The notes beneath the pieces were generated by a model. That model saw nothing but the letters and a program-made list of their open reading frames with translations, searched no databases and was not told the DNA's origin. Shown piece after piece: positions 8,285-16,491 of a stretch of 64,000 nt of DNA. The DNA is taken from the NCBI GenBank assembly GCA_903899015.1, contig CAIUHP010000100.1, positions 21,221-85,220 on the forward strand, in the 5' to 3' direction. A program made the position numbers and the translations under genes. The stretch is from an uncultured Armatimonadota bacterium. Lineage in GTDB: Bacteria; Armatimonadota; Fimbriimonadia; Fimbriimonadales; Fimbriimonadaceae. Numbering within the stretch: the stretch's first letter is position 1; each line of letters starts with the position of its first letter.

Positions 8285-8425
8285 GTGAAGATCACCCGAC
8301 TTTGGATGTTGCTTGTCGTAGCACCATTCGCCTTGAAGCTCGCATTAGCGCTTCTTGTACTATTTGTCGTGGGAACTCTCGCCCGAGCGGCCTATCTCAA
8401 GGCGACCCTCGAACCGGTTTCGTAA
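8285..8425 (+). CDS. Predicted small single-pass membrane protein, 46 residues
   Basis: The frame opens at GTG 8285 and ends at TAA 8423-8425. The product starts MKITRLWMLLVVAPFALKLA and is a basic N-terminus followed by about 25 hydrophobic residues and a short basic tail (LARAAYLKATLEPVS). No family was recognised; it is not SecE, which has a conserved Trp-Pro after its basic segment and often neighbours rplA-region genes. Support for a real gene is the -10-like box at the window's typical distance, the coherent membrane-segment composition and the lack of any other explanation for this gap. No ribosome-binding site is visible, as expected for a leaderless gene. It lies about 100 nt before rplA. 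Confidence 0.45.
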   Translation: MKITRLWMLLVVAPFALKLALALLVLFVVGTLARAAYLKATLEPVS

Positions 8426-8468
8426 CGGGTCGATTCGAACCTGACAGCGGGCTCTTTGCTTCCTGCGG

Positions 8469-8474
8469 TATACT
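8469..8474 (+). promoter_or_regulatory. -10 box for rplA
   Basis: TATACT, starting a predicted leader of about 50 nt that holds the L1 hairpin. A CTGACA upstream (8441-8446) is 22 nt away, too far for a normal -35 box. Confidence 0.4.
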
Positions 8475-8489
8475 CTCCTTTCCAAATCC

Positions 8490-8520
8490 GTGGGAGGACG
8501 ACATCGTCCGCCTGCACCAC
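8490..8520 (+). promoter_or_regulatory. Candidate L1-binding autoregulatory hairpin in the rplA leader
   Basis: GTGG (8490-8493) pairs with CCAC (8517-8520), and GGACGA (8496-8501) pairs with TCGTCC (8504-8509), separated by an asymmetric internal loop. Two short helices around an asymmetric loop next to the ribosome-binding site resemble the mRNA mimic of the 23S rRNA L1 site. Bound L1 would mask the AGGTGA at 8521-8526. Confidence 0.5.
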
Positions 8521-8532
8521 AGGTGAAATGCA

Positions 8533-9252
8533 TTGAGAACAAACGTTAGAAAGAATCCCCATTCGCCCCGCTACACCGCCATTGCAAAGACCGTCGATCA
8601 AGACGTTGCACACGACATCGTAGCTGCTCTCGCACTCGTGAAGCAAACTGCCAACGCTAAGTTCGTTGAGAGCGTTGACCTTGCGGTCAACCTCGGTATC
8701 GACCCACGAAAGGGCGACCAAAACGTTCGTGGTATCACCAACCTTCCTCACGGCACCGGTAAGGTCCGAAAGGTTGCGGTCCTTGCGAAGGGTGACCTTG
8801 CTGCTCAGGCCGAAGCTGCTGGAGCCGACACAGTTGGCGGAGACGAGCTCATTGCTCAGATTCAGGGTGGTTTCCGAGATTTCGACGTCCTTCTCGCAAC
8901 GGAAGATATGGCACCCCAGATCGGCAAAATCGGCCGAATGCTCGGACCACGAACTCCCAACAAGAGAAACGGCACCGTCACGAACAACATCGGAACTGCA
9001 GTTAAAGAAATTAAGGGTGCAACCCGTGTTGAGTACCGAGCAGACAAAGCCGGTATCGTTCACCTCGCGATTGGCAAGGTGAGCTTCACCGACGAGCAGC
9101 TTCTTGAGAATTTCAAAGCAGGTCTCGGCGCGCTCATTAAGGCGAAGCCTGCAACTGCCAAAGGCAAGTACATCAAAGCCATCACCGTAAGCGCAACGAT
9201 GGGACCTGGCATCGTAGTTGACGCAACAACCGCTGCCAAGCTCGCTGCCTAA
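8533..9252 (+). CDS. rplA: 50S ribosomal protein L1
   Basis: A 239-residue L1, normal family length. It binds the L1 stalk of 23S rRNA, helps release tRNA from the E site, and in many bacteria represses its own mRNA. Conserved segments include RYTAIAKTVD, VDLAVNLGIDPRKGDQNVRG, LPHGTGK, GRMLGPRTPNKRNGTVT and the C-terminal AITVSATMGPGIVVD. The start is TTG at 8533, set 6 nt after AGGTGA. Usually rplA sits in a rplK-rplA-rplJ-rplL operon; here neither rplK nor rplJ is adjacent and the gene has its own -10 box, hairpin leader and terminator, so it is a stand-alone unit. Confidence 0.97.
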   Translation: MRTNVRKNPHSPRYTAIAKTVDQDVAHDIVAALALVKQTANAKFVESVDLAVNLGIDPRKGDQNVRGITNLPHGTGKVRKVAVLAKGDLAAQAEAAGADTVGGDELIAQIQGGFRDFDVLLATEDMAPQIGKIGRMLGPRTPNKRNGTVTNNIGTAVKEIKGATRVEYRADKAGIVHLAIGKVSFTDEQLLENFKAGLGALIKAKPATAKGKYIKAITVSATMGPGIVVDATTAAKLAA

Positions 9253-9272
9253 GAACCTCCTCACGAGAACCC

Positions 9273-9309
9273 GTCCCGAGTGATGTCATCCATCGCTCGG
9301 GACTTTTTT
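9273..9309 (+). terminator. Intrinsic terminator of rplA
   Basis: GTCCCGAG (9273-9280) pairs with CTCGGGAC (9296-9303), followed by TTTTTT (9304-9309), 21 nt after the stop codon. Confidence 0.9.
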
Positions 9310-9495
9310 GTTTTAGAACGACTTCCGGTCACTGGTCTGGCCGCTTTCGTGTACCGCTCACTCACTTCAAAATCGGCATTCTGAGCCTAGCAGGCGCTCG
9401 GCTAGACGGGACTATTGACCGGTTCCCCTGACAAGTGGCCCATTGATTGACTTCTCTTAACAATCGCAAGGGTAACTTGACTGTCAGGAAGTCAC

Positions 9496-9639
9496 ATGAG
9501 ATTATCAGTTAGGCTAATAGCTCCAATCTGCATCCTAGCGACCGCCCTTTACCTTGCCTATTTCGCGCGCCATGGGGCTGAGCCTCGCCAGGACCGAGAT
9601 TTATCGGTCAACACGGTAACGTTCAATAACGCGCGATAA
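9496..9639 (+). CDS. Predicted small exported or membrane protein, 47 residues
   Basis: The frame opens at ATG 9496 with AGGAAG about 6 nt upstream and ends at TAA 9637-9639. The product (start [20 protein letters not shown]) has a basic N-terminus and one hydrophobic segment of about 18 residues, then a polar tail ([11 protein letters not shown]...FNNAR). It was not recognised. It could be a one-pass membrane microprotein or a secreted peptide. It lies between the rplA terminator and msrB; 49 nt separate it from msrB on the same strand, so the two might be co-transcribed. Evidence is limited to frame, composition and ribosome site. Confidence 0.45.
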   Translation: MRLSVRLIAPICILATALYLAYFARHGAEPRQDRDLSVNTVTFNNAR

Positions 9640-9688
9640 AATTCAAACCCTGGAAGACAATTCCCACAATTCATCCGTAGTAAATTTC

Positions 9689-10183
9689 ATGAAGCCATGG
9701 ATGTCAGGTTTGGCGATCGTTGTGTTCGTAGCTTTGACCGGTTGCACCGCAGAAATAGCGAATGCTCAGAAGCCAAAGACCAAGTATGCGGTTACACACG
9801 CGGCCGCTGAATGGAAGAAGCTCCTTTCTCCGATGGCATATCAAGTGTTACGCGAATCGGGCACCGAGCGAGCTTTCACCGGCAAGCTTCTAGACGTCCA
9901 CGATCGTGGCACCTTCGTCTGTGCTGGTTGCGGGCAAGAACTATTTAGCTCGGACACCAAGTTTGATTCTGGAACCGGCTGGCCAAGCTTCTTCAAGCCC
10001 CTCACCAAAAAGTCAGTTGAAGAGGTTGTCGATAGAAGCGACGGAATGGTTCGAACCGAAGTTAAGTGCGCCCGCTGTGGTGGACACTTGGGCCACGTGT
10101 TCGACGACGGTCCCCAACCAACCGGCTTGCGCTACTGCATGAACTCAGTCGCTATGGCGTTCGTTCCGGCGAAGAAAAAGTAG
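9689..10183 (+). CDS. msrB: Peptide methionine-R-sulfoxide reductase, lipoprotein form
   Basis: A 164-residue MsrB that reduces methionine-R-sulfoxide in oxidised proteins. The N-terminal signal ends in a lipobox, ALTGC (Cys19), so it is probably an envelope lipoprotein; most MsrB proteins are cytoplasmic. The domain has two zinc CxxC pairs (CAGCG and [12 protein letters not shown]), the substrate-binding GTGWPSF motif and the catalytic Cys in [11 protein letters not shown]. There is no fused MsrA. Its 3' end overlaps the convergent phosphatase gene by 32 nt. The role is inferred to be repair of oxidised envelope proteins. Confidence 0.95.
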   Translation: MKPWMSGLAIVVFVALTGCTAEIANAQKPKTKYAVTHAAAEWKKLLSPMAYQVLRESGTERAFTGKLLDVHDRGTFVCAGCGQELFSSDTKFDSGTGWPSFFKPLTKKSVEEVVDRSDGMVRTEVKCARCGGHLGHVFDDGPQPTGLRYCMNSVAMAFVPAKKK

Positions 10184-10661
10184 CCGCGAACGATTCCACC
10201 CATAACTTCTGAGATAGGGTGTCAGGAACTTGAATACCTCTTGCTTGGGTGATCAGCTCGAATGCATCAGAAGGTTCAATTCCTCGTAGAGCCATCACGC
10301 AAGCCGCCATCACTGAAGCACGTCCAATCCCCATGCGGCAATGAACTACTACGTTTTGTCCCGTTGTAAGCCGGTCACCGATCAGCATAGCAACCCGATA
10401 AATATTGGACGCCGTTTCCGGAATCGAACGATCAATGATCGGTGCCTGAATAAACTCGAGTCCGACCTTCGCGCAAACGACCGGCTCCTCTTTTAATCCC
10501 AGATATTCCGATTCTTCACGCCCGAGCATCGAAACCAACACGTCTACCCCATTGGACCGAAGCTTCTTGAGATCCGTTTCAAGGGAGTCGTGCCCCGCAG
10601 GATGCGGCGATATCGCGAGCTTTCCCGACGATTCGATTTCTATCCAGCGGAAGTTTGGCAC
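10152..10661 (-). CDS. Dual-specificity/tyrosine phosphatase-like protein
   Basis: A 169-residue cytoplasmic protein with the CX5R phosphatase signature [13 protein letters not shown] (Cys108, Arg114) and a candidate general acid Asp77 in IIDRSIP. The N-terminal half ([19 protein letters not shown]) also matches small dual-specificity phosphatases, which act on phosphoproteins or other phosphoesters; the substrate is unknown. The GTG start at 10661 is supported by a TAAGCT box exactly 6 nt upstream, on the minus strand. The gene overlaps msrB tail to tail. The upstream side is bordered by the palindromic repeat cluster. Confidence 0.85.
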   Translation of the reverse strand: MPNFRWIEIESSGKLAISPHPAGHDSLETDLKKLRSNGVDVLVSMLGREESEYLGLKEEPVVCAKVGLEFIQAPIIDRSIPETASNIYRVAMLIGDRLTTGQNVVVHCRMGIGRASVMAACVMALRGIEPSDAFELITQARGIQVPDTLSQKLWVESFAATFSSPERTP

Positions 10662-10724
10662 TCCTTTAGCTTATCGGAGGTTTCTGAGATCCGGTACTTA
10701 AATCTAACCTTTATATGGAATGTG

Positions 10725-10940
10725 CCCCTATCGATGGCCTCCTTCTTCCAACTGCCAGGGCCCCAGTAGCCGGAGGTGGTTCGTGCCTCCGCCTACGTAT
10801 TTGGATGCGTTTCCGACAAGGAATTCTGATAAAAACTCTACGCTGAATACCTGTTTGCAAGGACCTCCTAGTTTGCTCGGAGGCACAAACCACCTCCGCC
10901 TACAGTGGCTCCCGTTAACGTTAAAGGCAGACCATCGGCG
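10725..10940. repeat. REPIN-like palindromic repeat, copy A
   Basis: About 216 bp. The core unit CGGAGGTGGTTCGTGCCTCC (from 10771) is itself a hairpin (CGGAGG/CCTCCG). Its inverse lies at 10878-10898, so the pair and the flanking arms (TATCGATGGCC at left, ACCATCGGCG at right) fold into one long hairpin around an 86-nt centre. The same element recurs at copies B to E. Confidence 0.9.
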
Positions 10941-10992
10941 AAGAAGCATAGATGCCAGCACTCAAAAGTGCTCCAACGACAACCCATTTCAT
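10921..10992 (-). pseudogene. Signal-peptide stub cut by repeat copy A
   Basis: ATG 10992 opens 23 codons (MKWVVVGALLSAGIYAS then SPMVCL) that stop inside the right arm of repeat A. The first 17 residues form a textbook signal peptide. A TATTAT box lies 7 nt before the ATG, the same arrangement seen at functional genes here. The simplest reading is the 5' remnant, with its promoter, of an exported-protein gene truncated when the repeat arrived or by recombination between copies. It could instead encode a tiny exported peptide. The rest of such a gene was not found next to it. Confidence 0.5.
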
Positions 10993-11030
10993 CGATCCCA
11001 TAATACGCGGCAGTTCAAGGCGAAAGAATC

Positions 11031-11250
11031 GTGCCCCTATCGATGGCATGCTACTTCCAACAGCCAGGGCCCCTGTTGCCGGAGGTGGTTCGTGCCTCCG
11101 CCTACGTATTTGGATGCGTTTCCGACAAGGAATTCTGATAAAAACTCTACGCCGAATACCGGGTTGCAAACACCTCCTAGTTTGCTCGGAGGCACAAACC
11201 ACCTCCGCCTACAGTGGCTCCCGTAAACGTTAATGGGAGACCAACGGCGA
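11031..11250. repeat. REPIN-like palindromic repeat, copy B
   Basis: About 220 bp, nearly identical to copy A, including the centre. Core hairpins lie at 11080-11100 and 11187-11207 in inverted orientation. It ends just before the promoter of the SLH-type gene. Confidence 0.9.
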
Positions 11251-11294
11251 AGGTTCAACAGAGCACATATCGTCAGGGTTGTCGATTTCCGCCA

Positions 11295-11300
11295 TATAAT
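11295..11300 (+). promoter_or_regulatory. -10 box for the SLH-segment protein
   Basis: Perfect TATAAT exactly 6 nt before GTG 11307; leaderless arrangement. Confidence 0.6.
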
Positions 11301-11306
11301 GAACCC

Positions 11307-11930
11307 GTGCTCCTGATTCCCCAGATTGCCTGTAGCGTCCTATTGAGCTTTGCCTGCCAACACGGATCGTCTATGTTGCCCAACGATCACTGGGTATTCA
11401 ATTCGTTCAAGGAGTTGAAAAAAGTCAGACTGCTCCGGGGTATGGATGAAGACTTAGCTGAAGGTCACGAGCCGTATCTAGGGCGAGGAGGACCTTCGCC
11501 GGCAACGAGATATTCCGTTGCGGACGGATCATACACGACAACTTCCCTCCTTCGAGACAAGGCCAACGACCTTGAGCGAGATTGCAAACTTCCCAGTCTG
11601 CTACCTCCCGGACAAAGCGCTACTGAGGCATTCAACAAAGCTACAGCCGAGCTCAAATCTCGCAACGGATATGTCTACGGGGGGCAAGTCGTCATACCGA
11701 TCATCGACTTCAGCTCCAAACAACTAAAGGAGTTAGGAGGAGATTCAATCGAGATGAAAACTACCGTTCGCATCGCAGTTGCCAAACTCCAACGAGCTCA
11801 AGTCACCCAGCCCGGATCCGCGCTGGTCCAGTTCCGTGATGTCCGCAAAGACCACTGGGCCGCATCCGCCATCCTCGAACTGAGAAGTAAAGGCCTCCTC
11901 AACGGCTACCCTGAATGTCGATCTTGGTAG
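11307..11930 (+). CDS. Exported protein with S-layer-homology segments
   Basis: The frame is open from 11214, but that part is repeat B. GTG 11307 starts a signal peptide (MLLIPQIACSVLLSFACQHG) and has TATAAT 6 nt upstream, so it was chosen, giving 207 residues. After the signal, LPNDHWVFNSFKELKKVRLLRG resembles the start of an SLH motif. The C-terminal FRDVRKDHWAASAILELRSKGLLNGYP is a clear SLH motif. SLH motifs anchor proteins to secondary cell-wall polymers or outer-membrane-linked peptidoglycan. The protein ends abruptly in GYPECRSW where SLH motifs normally continue with a DG-F-P turn, so the 3' end may be truncated. The 256-nt gap that follows holds nothing else convincing. Confidence 0.65.
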   Translation: MLLIPQIACSVLLSFACQHGSSMLPNDHWVFNSFKELKKVRLLRGMDEDLAEGHEPYLGRGGPSPATRYSVADGSYTTTSLLRDKANDLERDCKLPSLLPPGQSATEAFNKATAELKSRNGYVYGGQVVIPIIDFSSKQLKELGGDSIEMKTTVRIAVAKLQRAQVTQPGSALVQFRDVRKDHWAASAILELRSKGLLNGYPECRSW

Positions 11931-12151
11931 TGTCGAAACCTTGTAGCGACGGGTCTCAAACTAAGTGAATGAGACTTGCTTTCGGTGACTGGTCAATTCC
12001 TAGTGGAAGTACTGAGTCCCGGGCTTTGAACACAAACAACAATTCAGAATGGCTGAGTGATTTTTCTCGCAAGTCATACGCTTCTGTGACCGCCAAAGTT
12101 AGTGATTAGATGTAGGCTTAAATACAATTTCCTGTTTTTTACGTAAGTCCT

Positions 12152-12180
12152 TTGGCGTTTTCAGGTTTTAGTGTTAACAT
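12152..12180 (+). promoter_or_regulatory. Promoter of the 209-residue exported protein
   Basis: TTGGCG (12152-12157), 17-nt spacer, TAACAT (12175-12180), then 6 nt to ATG 12187. Confidence 0.5.
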
Positions 12181-12186
12181 TCCCAT

Positions 12187-12816
12187 ATGAAGACTTTGAT
12201 CTTAACGCTCGCCATTTGCCTCGGTGTCACAGCAATTGGCCGATCACAAACTACTTTCGGAGTACAGTACCAACTTAGTGGGGCATGGATCGGAACAGGA
12301 ACTGGTGTTACTCAGCCGTTTTTTACTTCGGTAAAAGGACCGAATTCAGGCACTAATAGCTACTCGGATTCTGTTCCTTATCAATTTATTTGTACGTTTC
12401 ATTCGACGAATAGCACAAAGACACCGGTTGCCACAGGCTCGGTGACTATAAACCTCACAGCTGAAGCTGACACGGGAGCGTTAATAGTTGGAGCGACTGG
12501 TACCGCAACCGCAACTGCGGCCTGCTCCTCTGTAAATGCATCTTCTTCTCAAACGGGTGCTGGTTCGGATCCTCACACAAATGGGCCAACAGCACTTCCT
12601 ACTTATGTAATTTCTGGATCAGTTTTGACATGGTCTTACGATGCTGCAAACGTGCAATGGGTGGGTATAGCTTCTATTGTGACAATTTCATCCACCGGGA
12701 GCGTTAGCTATACAAAAGCTGGACTCGGCGACACTCGCGACCAGGCAAGCGCAAACTCAACGGTTGGAACAGGCACTAATCTCATCACAAGTAATACTAT
12801 GGTGGTTACTCAATGA
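12187..12816 (+). CDS. Exported hypothetical protein rich in Ser/Thr/Ala/Gly
   Basis: A 209-residue protein with a signal peptide (MKTLILTLAICLGVTAIGRSQ) and no recognised domain. The mature part is low in charge and rich in Thr, Ser, Ala and Gly, with alternating hydrophobic stretches (SVTINLTAEAD, TWSYDAANVQWVG), which points to a beta-sandwich or filament-like surface protein. It contains two Cys (ICTF and AACSS) that could pair. It is followed after 70 nt by a second exported protein on the same strand. The mRNA is probably leaderless. No function is assigned. Confidence 0.65.
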   Translation: MKTLILTLAICLGVTAIGRSQTTFGVQYQLSGAWIGTGTGVTQPFFTSVKGPNSGTNSYSDSVPYQFICTFHSTNSTKTPVATGSVTINLTAEADTGALIVGATGTATATAACSSVNASSSQTGAGSDPHTNGPTALPTYVISGSVLTWSYDAANVQWVGIASIVTISSTGSVSYTKAGLGDTRDQASANSTVGTGTNLITSNTMVVTQ

Positions 12817-12886
12817 TTGATTCAACTGCTAACTAAGTTCATGATTTGAATATGAAATGTGAAACAACTAACATCCGATTCCTACC

Positions 12887-14992
12887 ATGCTGATTGCTTT
12901 TCTTTTAGCTTCTCAAATATCGAGCCCGCATCAAGTCCTATCCGCAGGGACTGAGGCGGCCCTTCTATCTGTAGGTCGGGTCCGGCCTGTTGTAGTCGAT
13001 AAGCGTATTCGACAGGATTTGGTCTATATCTCTCCAAATGGAGCTTCAATCGAAACTCAGATTTCCGCGTTAACTTGTGCTCTCGACGCAAGTCAGCTAG
13101 AAACCGAATCGGGAACAATGATCATTCGCACAAAGGCTGACCAACTGCGTATACGTCAGCGACGTTCCGATGCACGCTTGGCTTGGATAGAGAAATACCT
13201 CAAGGACGTAAACACCTATCGAAAGCGTGCATTGACTGGACGGAGCATTGGAGAAGCATTGGTCAACTCAGTTGGTGAGAGGACAAGGTTGATCAGTGCA
13301 ATCCAGGCCGGTAAAGCCTCACCAGAATCTCTTGGACTGTTGTACAGCGGTCTCATTCAACAATCAGAACCGTTTGCGGAGAAATTAATTCGCAGGATCG
13401 GATTGAGAAAGATTGCTGATTTACCGATCGACTCGGCTGCTACGGTGTGGGAAGATCAACCGGCATACAAAACAAAGCCGCTCCCCGACCATCAAGATCT
13501 TGATTCTGAATACTTGGACCAGCGGGCAAAATTGTCGTTGCCTACACTAACTTCTGAGCAAAGGCAACAATTCGTTTCCGCAGGTATTTCTCCCGAAATG
13601 CTCTCATCCAATGCACTGGAGCCGATTGCGAAGACAAGACTCTCTGTGTTTTCGTTCGTCAGTTCGATATCGATAAATGTAGAATCCTTCGACCGTAACG
13701 GACAAAGACTTTTCGATATCCGGCTGTCACCGTGCCCGTCAGGTGAGGTCTTTAGTGACAAGGCTATTTCTGCCAGTCACCCGGCATACCGTTCGAAATT
13801 GAGCTCGCCAATTCGAAGTGAATCATTGGCTGCTGCCGCCTATCCGAGAAACACATCGGATCTAGCGCCTGATTGGCTACTCCACCCGGATCGGTCTGAA
13901 CCTCTGAATTTATTTGTGCGAGATGCCGTCGAAGCACTTGCGAGAGACCAAACAACCGGATGCTTTGCAATTTGGGTCTCTGACGGTCTTTGGAACCTCG
14001 TCAAACCGTGTATTGTAGGGAATTCGGTGAATCTGGACGCACTTCGCGCAAATCTAAATTCTCAGGAACCTTACGAAATCGTGACTATACCGAGCGGAGT
14101 CGCAATGCGACCGGTCGATGCTGAAGTAGCCGAACAGTGCCAAGTCTCTAGGAAGGTGCTTGCCAACTTTGCTCAAGAAATGCATCGCCAGCCAGACGTA
14201 AGGCTAATCGCAAAACTTTACCGAGACATTGATTCTACTCAGGCTTGGCTCGCTCCCCAATGGGTTTTTGGCATACAAAACACCGGTGAAAGGCCACTTG
14301 GATTCGATGCAGCGAAGGATTTCTATAGGCTTGTTGGATCAATATCGGATGTCAACTGGTCTGAACTAATTAGGCGTGGGCGAATGACATTGGGTCAACT
14401 GGGAATTACTGATGCGTTTTATGACTACATTTTGAGCGACGGATTTTCTGGCTTACAATCAACTACCCCTCTTCCTGAAGTTCTAAAATTCGCACCCGAC
14501 GTTACCCCAGCTGGGGTCCGGGATGATTCTGTTATTGAACTAAAAGTTACGGTTAAGCGGCAGGTAAAGGTTTATACGATAGGAACCCCGTTACCCAAGG
14601 GTTGGGATGATTTCCGAAGCTTGGGCGAGTTTCTATGTGAACCTGCACGAATTGTGAAACAAGAGGATGGCACTTATATTTACGCAACCCCACGAGACGA
14701 TGTCGAACGCCGGATCGATCCAAAGCTATTCCAACTCGGTACAGGTACAGACTTTAATATCACCATCTATCTCGACCCAAGGATAGAGGTAACGCAGTCA
14801 ATCCACGGTGGCGACGCTCCAGAAGGGATTCCGTTCCGCTTTCGCGACTTGTCTCAAGCCGAGCGAGACACAGCATGGATAAATGGGCAGAAAGAGGCAA
14901 TTCAACAACGAATCGATAATTCTGCCGTGAATCTTCATGATCCCAGGAGAAAAACGCAGATTGGCGGAATCAAGCCGCCATTGCCTCTTTAG
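12887..14992 (+). CDS. Large exported protein of unknown function
   Basis: A 701-residue protein with a short signal-like N-terminus (MLIAFLLASQISSPHQVLSAG). No catalytic signature or known domain was recognised. Features seen are an N-terminal part with SIETQISALTCALDASQ, a basic helical stretch near residues 85-130 (RQRRSDARLAWIEKYLKDV), a middle beta-type region (SVFSFVSSISINVESFDRNGQ) and a polar C-terminus rich in Gln, Asp and Arg that ends in GGIKPPLPL. It lies 70 nt after the 209-residue exported protein and may be co-transcribed with it. The convergent neighbour is dihydrolipoyl dehydrogenase. Likely lineage-specific. Confidence 0.6.
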   Translation: MLIAFLLASQISSPHQVLSAGTEAALLSVGRVRPVVVDKRIRQDLVYISPNGASIETQISALTCALDASQLETESGTMIIRTKADQLRIRQRRSDARLAWIEKYLKDVNTYRKRALTGRSIGEALVNSVGERTRLISAIQAGKASPESLGLLYSGLIQQSEPFAEKLIRRIGLRKIADLPIDSAATVWEDQPAYKTKPLPDHQDLDSEYLDQRAKLSLPTLTSEQRQQFVSAGISPEMLSSNALEPIAKTRLSVFSFVSSISINVESFDRNGQRLFDIRLSPCPSGEVFSDKAISASHPAYRSKLSSPIRSESLAAAAYPRNTSDLAPDWLLHPDRSEPLNLFVRDAVEALARDQTTGCFAIWVSDGLWNLVKPCIVGNSVNLDALRANLNSQEPYEIVTIPSGVAMRPVDAEVAEQCQVSRKVLANFAQEMHRQPDVRLIAKLYRDIDSTQAWLAPQWVFGIQNTGERPLGFDAAKDFYRLVGSISDVNWSELIRRGRMTLGQLGITDAFYDYILSDGFSGLQSTTPLPEVLKFAPDVTPAGVRDDSVIELKVTVKRQVKVYTIGTPLPKGWDDFRSLGEFLCEPARIVKQEDGTYIYATPRDDVERRIDPKLFQLGTGTDFNITIYLDPRIEVTQSIHGGDAPEGIPFRFRDLSQAERDTAWINGQKEAIQQRIDNSAVNLHDPRRKTQIGGIKPPLPL

Positions 14993-15075
14993 ACTTAGTG
15001 AACAGGTGCCTTAGCCAAAGGACATGGGGGCAACTCAAAGAACGCCCCCCTTATATCACAGCTCAAACCACGCGC

Positions 15076-16491
15076 CTATTTGTGGATCGCGTGGCCTTGA
15101 GCGTCTTCGAACGCTTCGAGGACGGCTTCGGACATGGTTGGGTGGGCGTGGATCGTGTCCACCATATACTCAACCGTCGCTTCCAGTTTCAGGGCGACTA
15201 CGGCTTCGTGAATCATGTCGGTGACGTGAGCACCGATCATGTGGACGCCGAGGACTTCGCCGTACTTCTTATCGACCACGACTTTCACAAATCCATCCTG
15301 CTCGGTGGTAGCCATTGCCTTGCCAAGTGGTCGGAAATTGAACTTGCCGATGGAGACGTCATATCCCTTAGCTTCTGCTTCCTTCTGCGTGAGACCCACA
15401 CCAGAGACTTCCGGCGAGGTGTAAACGCAGTTGGGAACGGCCTTGTAATCCATCATCTTGTTGGAACCAGTAATCGCATTCGTTACGGCAACGATGCCTT
15501 CTGCCGATGCCACGTGAGCCAACTGGAACTCACCCGTTATATCGCCGATCGCGTAGATATGAGGAACGTGAGTTCGCATCGTGTTATCAACGAGAGTCAC
15601 ACCGCGCTTGTGGAGTTGCACGCCGATCTTTTCCAGATTCATATTTGCAGTGTTCGCCTTTCGTCCGACGCCTAACAGAACGACGTCTACTTCAAGCACT
15701 TCCACCTCGGCACCCTTCTTGATGGTGACCTTCCAGCCTTCGCCGTTGCGCTCGCATTTCTCGATTGTCGCATCGGTCTTGATCTTGATGCCTTGTCGAC
15801 CCAACAACTTCCCGAGTTCGACACCCAAGTCGCTATCCATGATCGGAAGCAAGTGTGGTTGCATTTCAACGATCGTCACTTCTGCGCCGAGACCGTTGTA
15901 AACATAGCCGAATTCGACGCCGACCGCTCCGCCCCCGAGAATCACCATCTTCTTAGGAACGAAGGTCGGGTTCACTGCTTCATCTGAAGTCCAAACATTG
16001 TTTTCTCGGCCACCTTCGAGGCCAGGAACTGGAATGTGGATGACGGAGGAGCCCATCGCGAGGACAAAGTTCTTCGCTTTTATCGTTTCTTTCTTGCCGT
16101 CCTTTTCAACCTGAATCGTATGAGCGTCGACAAAGGAAGCAAAGCCTTCTACGTGCTTAATGCCGTTCTTTTTGAACAACATACCGACGCCACCGCGCTG
16201 GGTTTGAACGATCTTGTCCTTTCGAGCTACGATCGCGTCAAAATCATAGGACACTTCGCCAGCAACTTTTATGCCGAGTTTGTCGGCATGCTTCACGCTT
16301 TGCAGCTTCTCAACACTGGCGATGAGCGCCTTGCTAGGGATGCAACCCCAATTCAAACACGTTCCGCCCAAAAACTCTTTCTCGACGACAATAACCTTGG
16401 CTCCGAGCTGAGCGGCGCGAATGGCACCCACATATCCACCCGGTCCCGCACCAATTACCACGAGGTCTGCGTCGAAATTTTCGTTAGCCAT
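15076..16491 (-). CDS. lpdA: Dihydrolipoyl dehydrogenase (E3)
   Basis: A 471-residue FAD flavoenzyme that reoxidises dihydrolipoamide in 2-oxoacid dehydrogenase or glycine-cleavage complexes. It has the FAD-binding VVIGAGPGGYVGA, the redox disulfide GGTCLNWGCIPSKAL (Cys45, Cys50), the NAD-binding VILGGGAVGVEFGYV, a second FAD motif in HIYAIGDITGEFQLAH and the C-terminal dimer-interface IHAHPTMSEA with the active-site His/Glu. ATG 16491 gives the normal family length. The frame is open to an ATG at 16614 that has AGGAA upstream, so a 41-residue N-terminal extension (without a lipoyl domain) is possible. No E1 or E2 gene is adjacent. Confidence 0.95.
   Translation of the reverse strand: MANENFDADLVVIGAGPGGYVGAIRAAQLGAKVIVVEKEFLGGTCLNWGCIPSKALIASVEKLQSVKHADKLGIKVAGEVSYDFDAIVARKDKIVQTQRGGVGMLFKKNGIKHVEGFASFVDAHTIQVEKDGKKETIKAKNFVLAMGSSVIHIPVPGLEGGRENNVWTSDEAVNPTFVPKKMVILGGGAVGVEFGYVYNGLGAEVTIVEMQPHLLPIMDSDLGVELGKLLGRQGIKIKTDATIEKCERNGEGWKVTIKKGAEVEVLEVDVVLLGVGRKANTANMNLEKIGVQLHKRGVTLVDNTMRTHVPHIYAIGDITGEFQLAHVASAEGIVAVTNAITGSNKMMDYKAVPNCVYTSPEVSGVGLTQKEAEAKGYDVSIGKFNFRPLGKAMATTEQDGFVKVVVDKKYGEVLGVHMIGAHVTDMIHEAVVALKLEATVEYMVDTIHAHPTMSEAVLEAFEDAQGHAIHK

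Noticed and set aside
8285..8425. SecE identity for the small membrane protein
   Set aside because: SecE's conserved Trp-Pro segment is absent; the hydrophobic stretch directly follows a short basic N-terminus.
8428..8450. tRNA T-arm-like TTCGAA sequence before rplA
   Set aside because: The flanking bases do not form a T stem and no acceptor or anticodon arm can be built.
8392..9264. Minus-strand 290-codon frame over rplA
   Set aside because: It is antisense to the entire conserved rplA gene, has Cys/Ser-rich random composition and matches nothing.
10720..11226. Plus-strand 168-codon frame across the repeats
   Set aside because: It encodes the two repeat copies in translation, with duplicated peptide, and reflects the repeats only.
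11969..12109. 46-codon frame after the SLH gene
   Set aside because: No ribosome site, no promoter box at the usual place and a polar, random-looking product.
14998..15675. Plus-strand 225-codon frame
   Set aside because: It is the shadow of the lpdA gene on the minus strand, which carries all family motifs.
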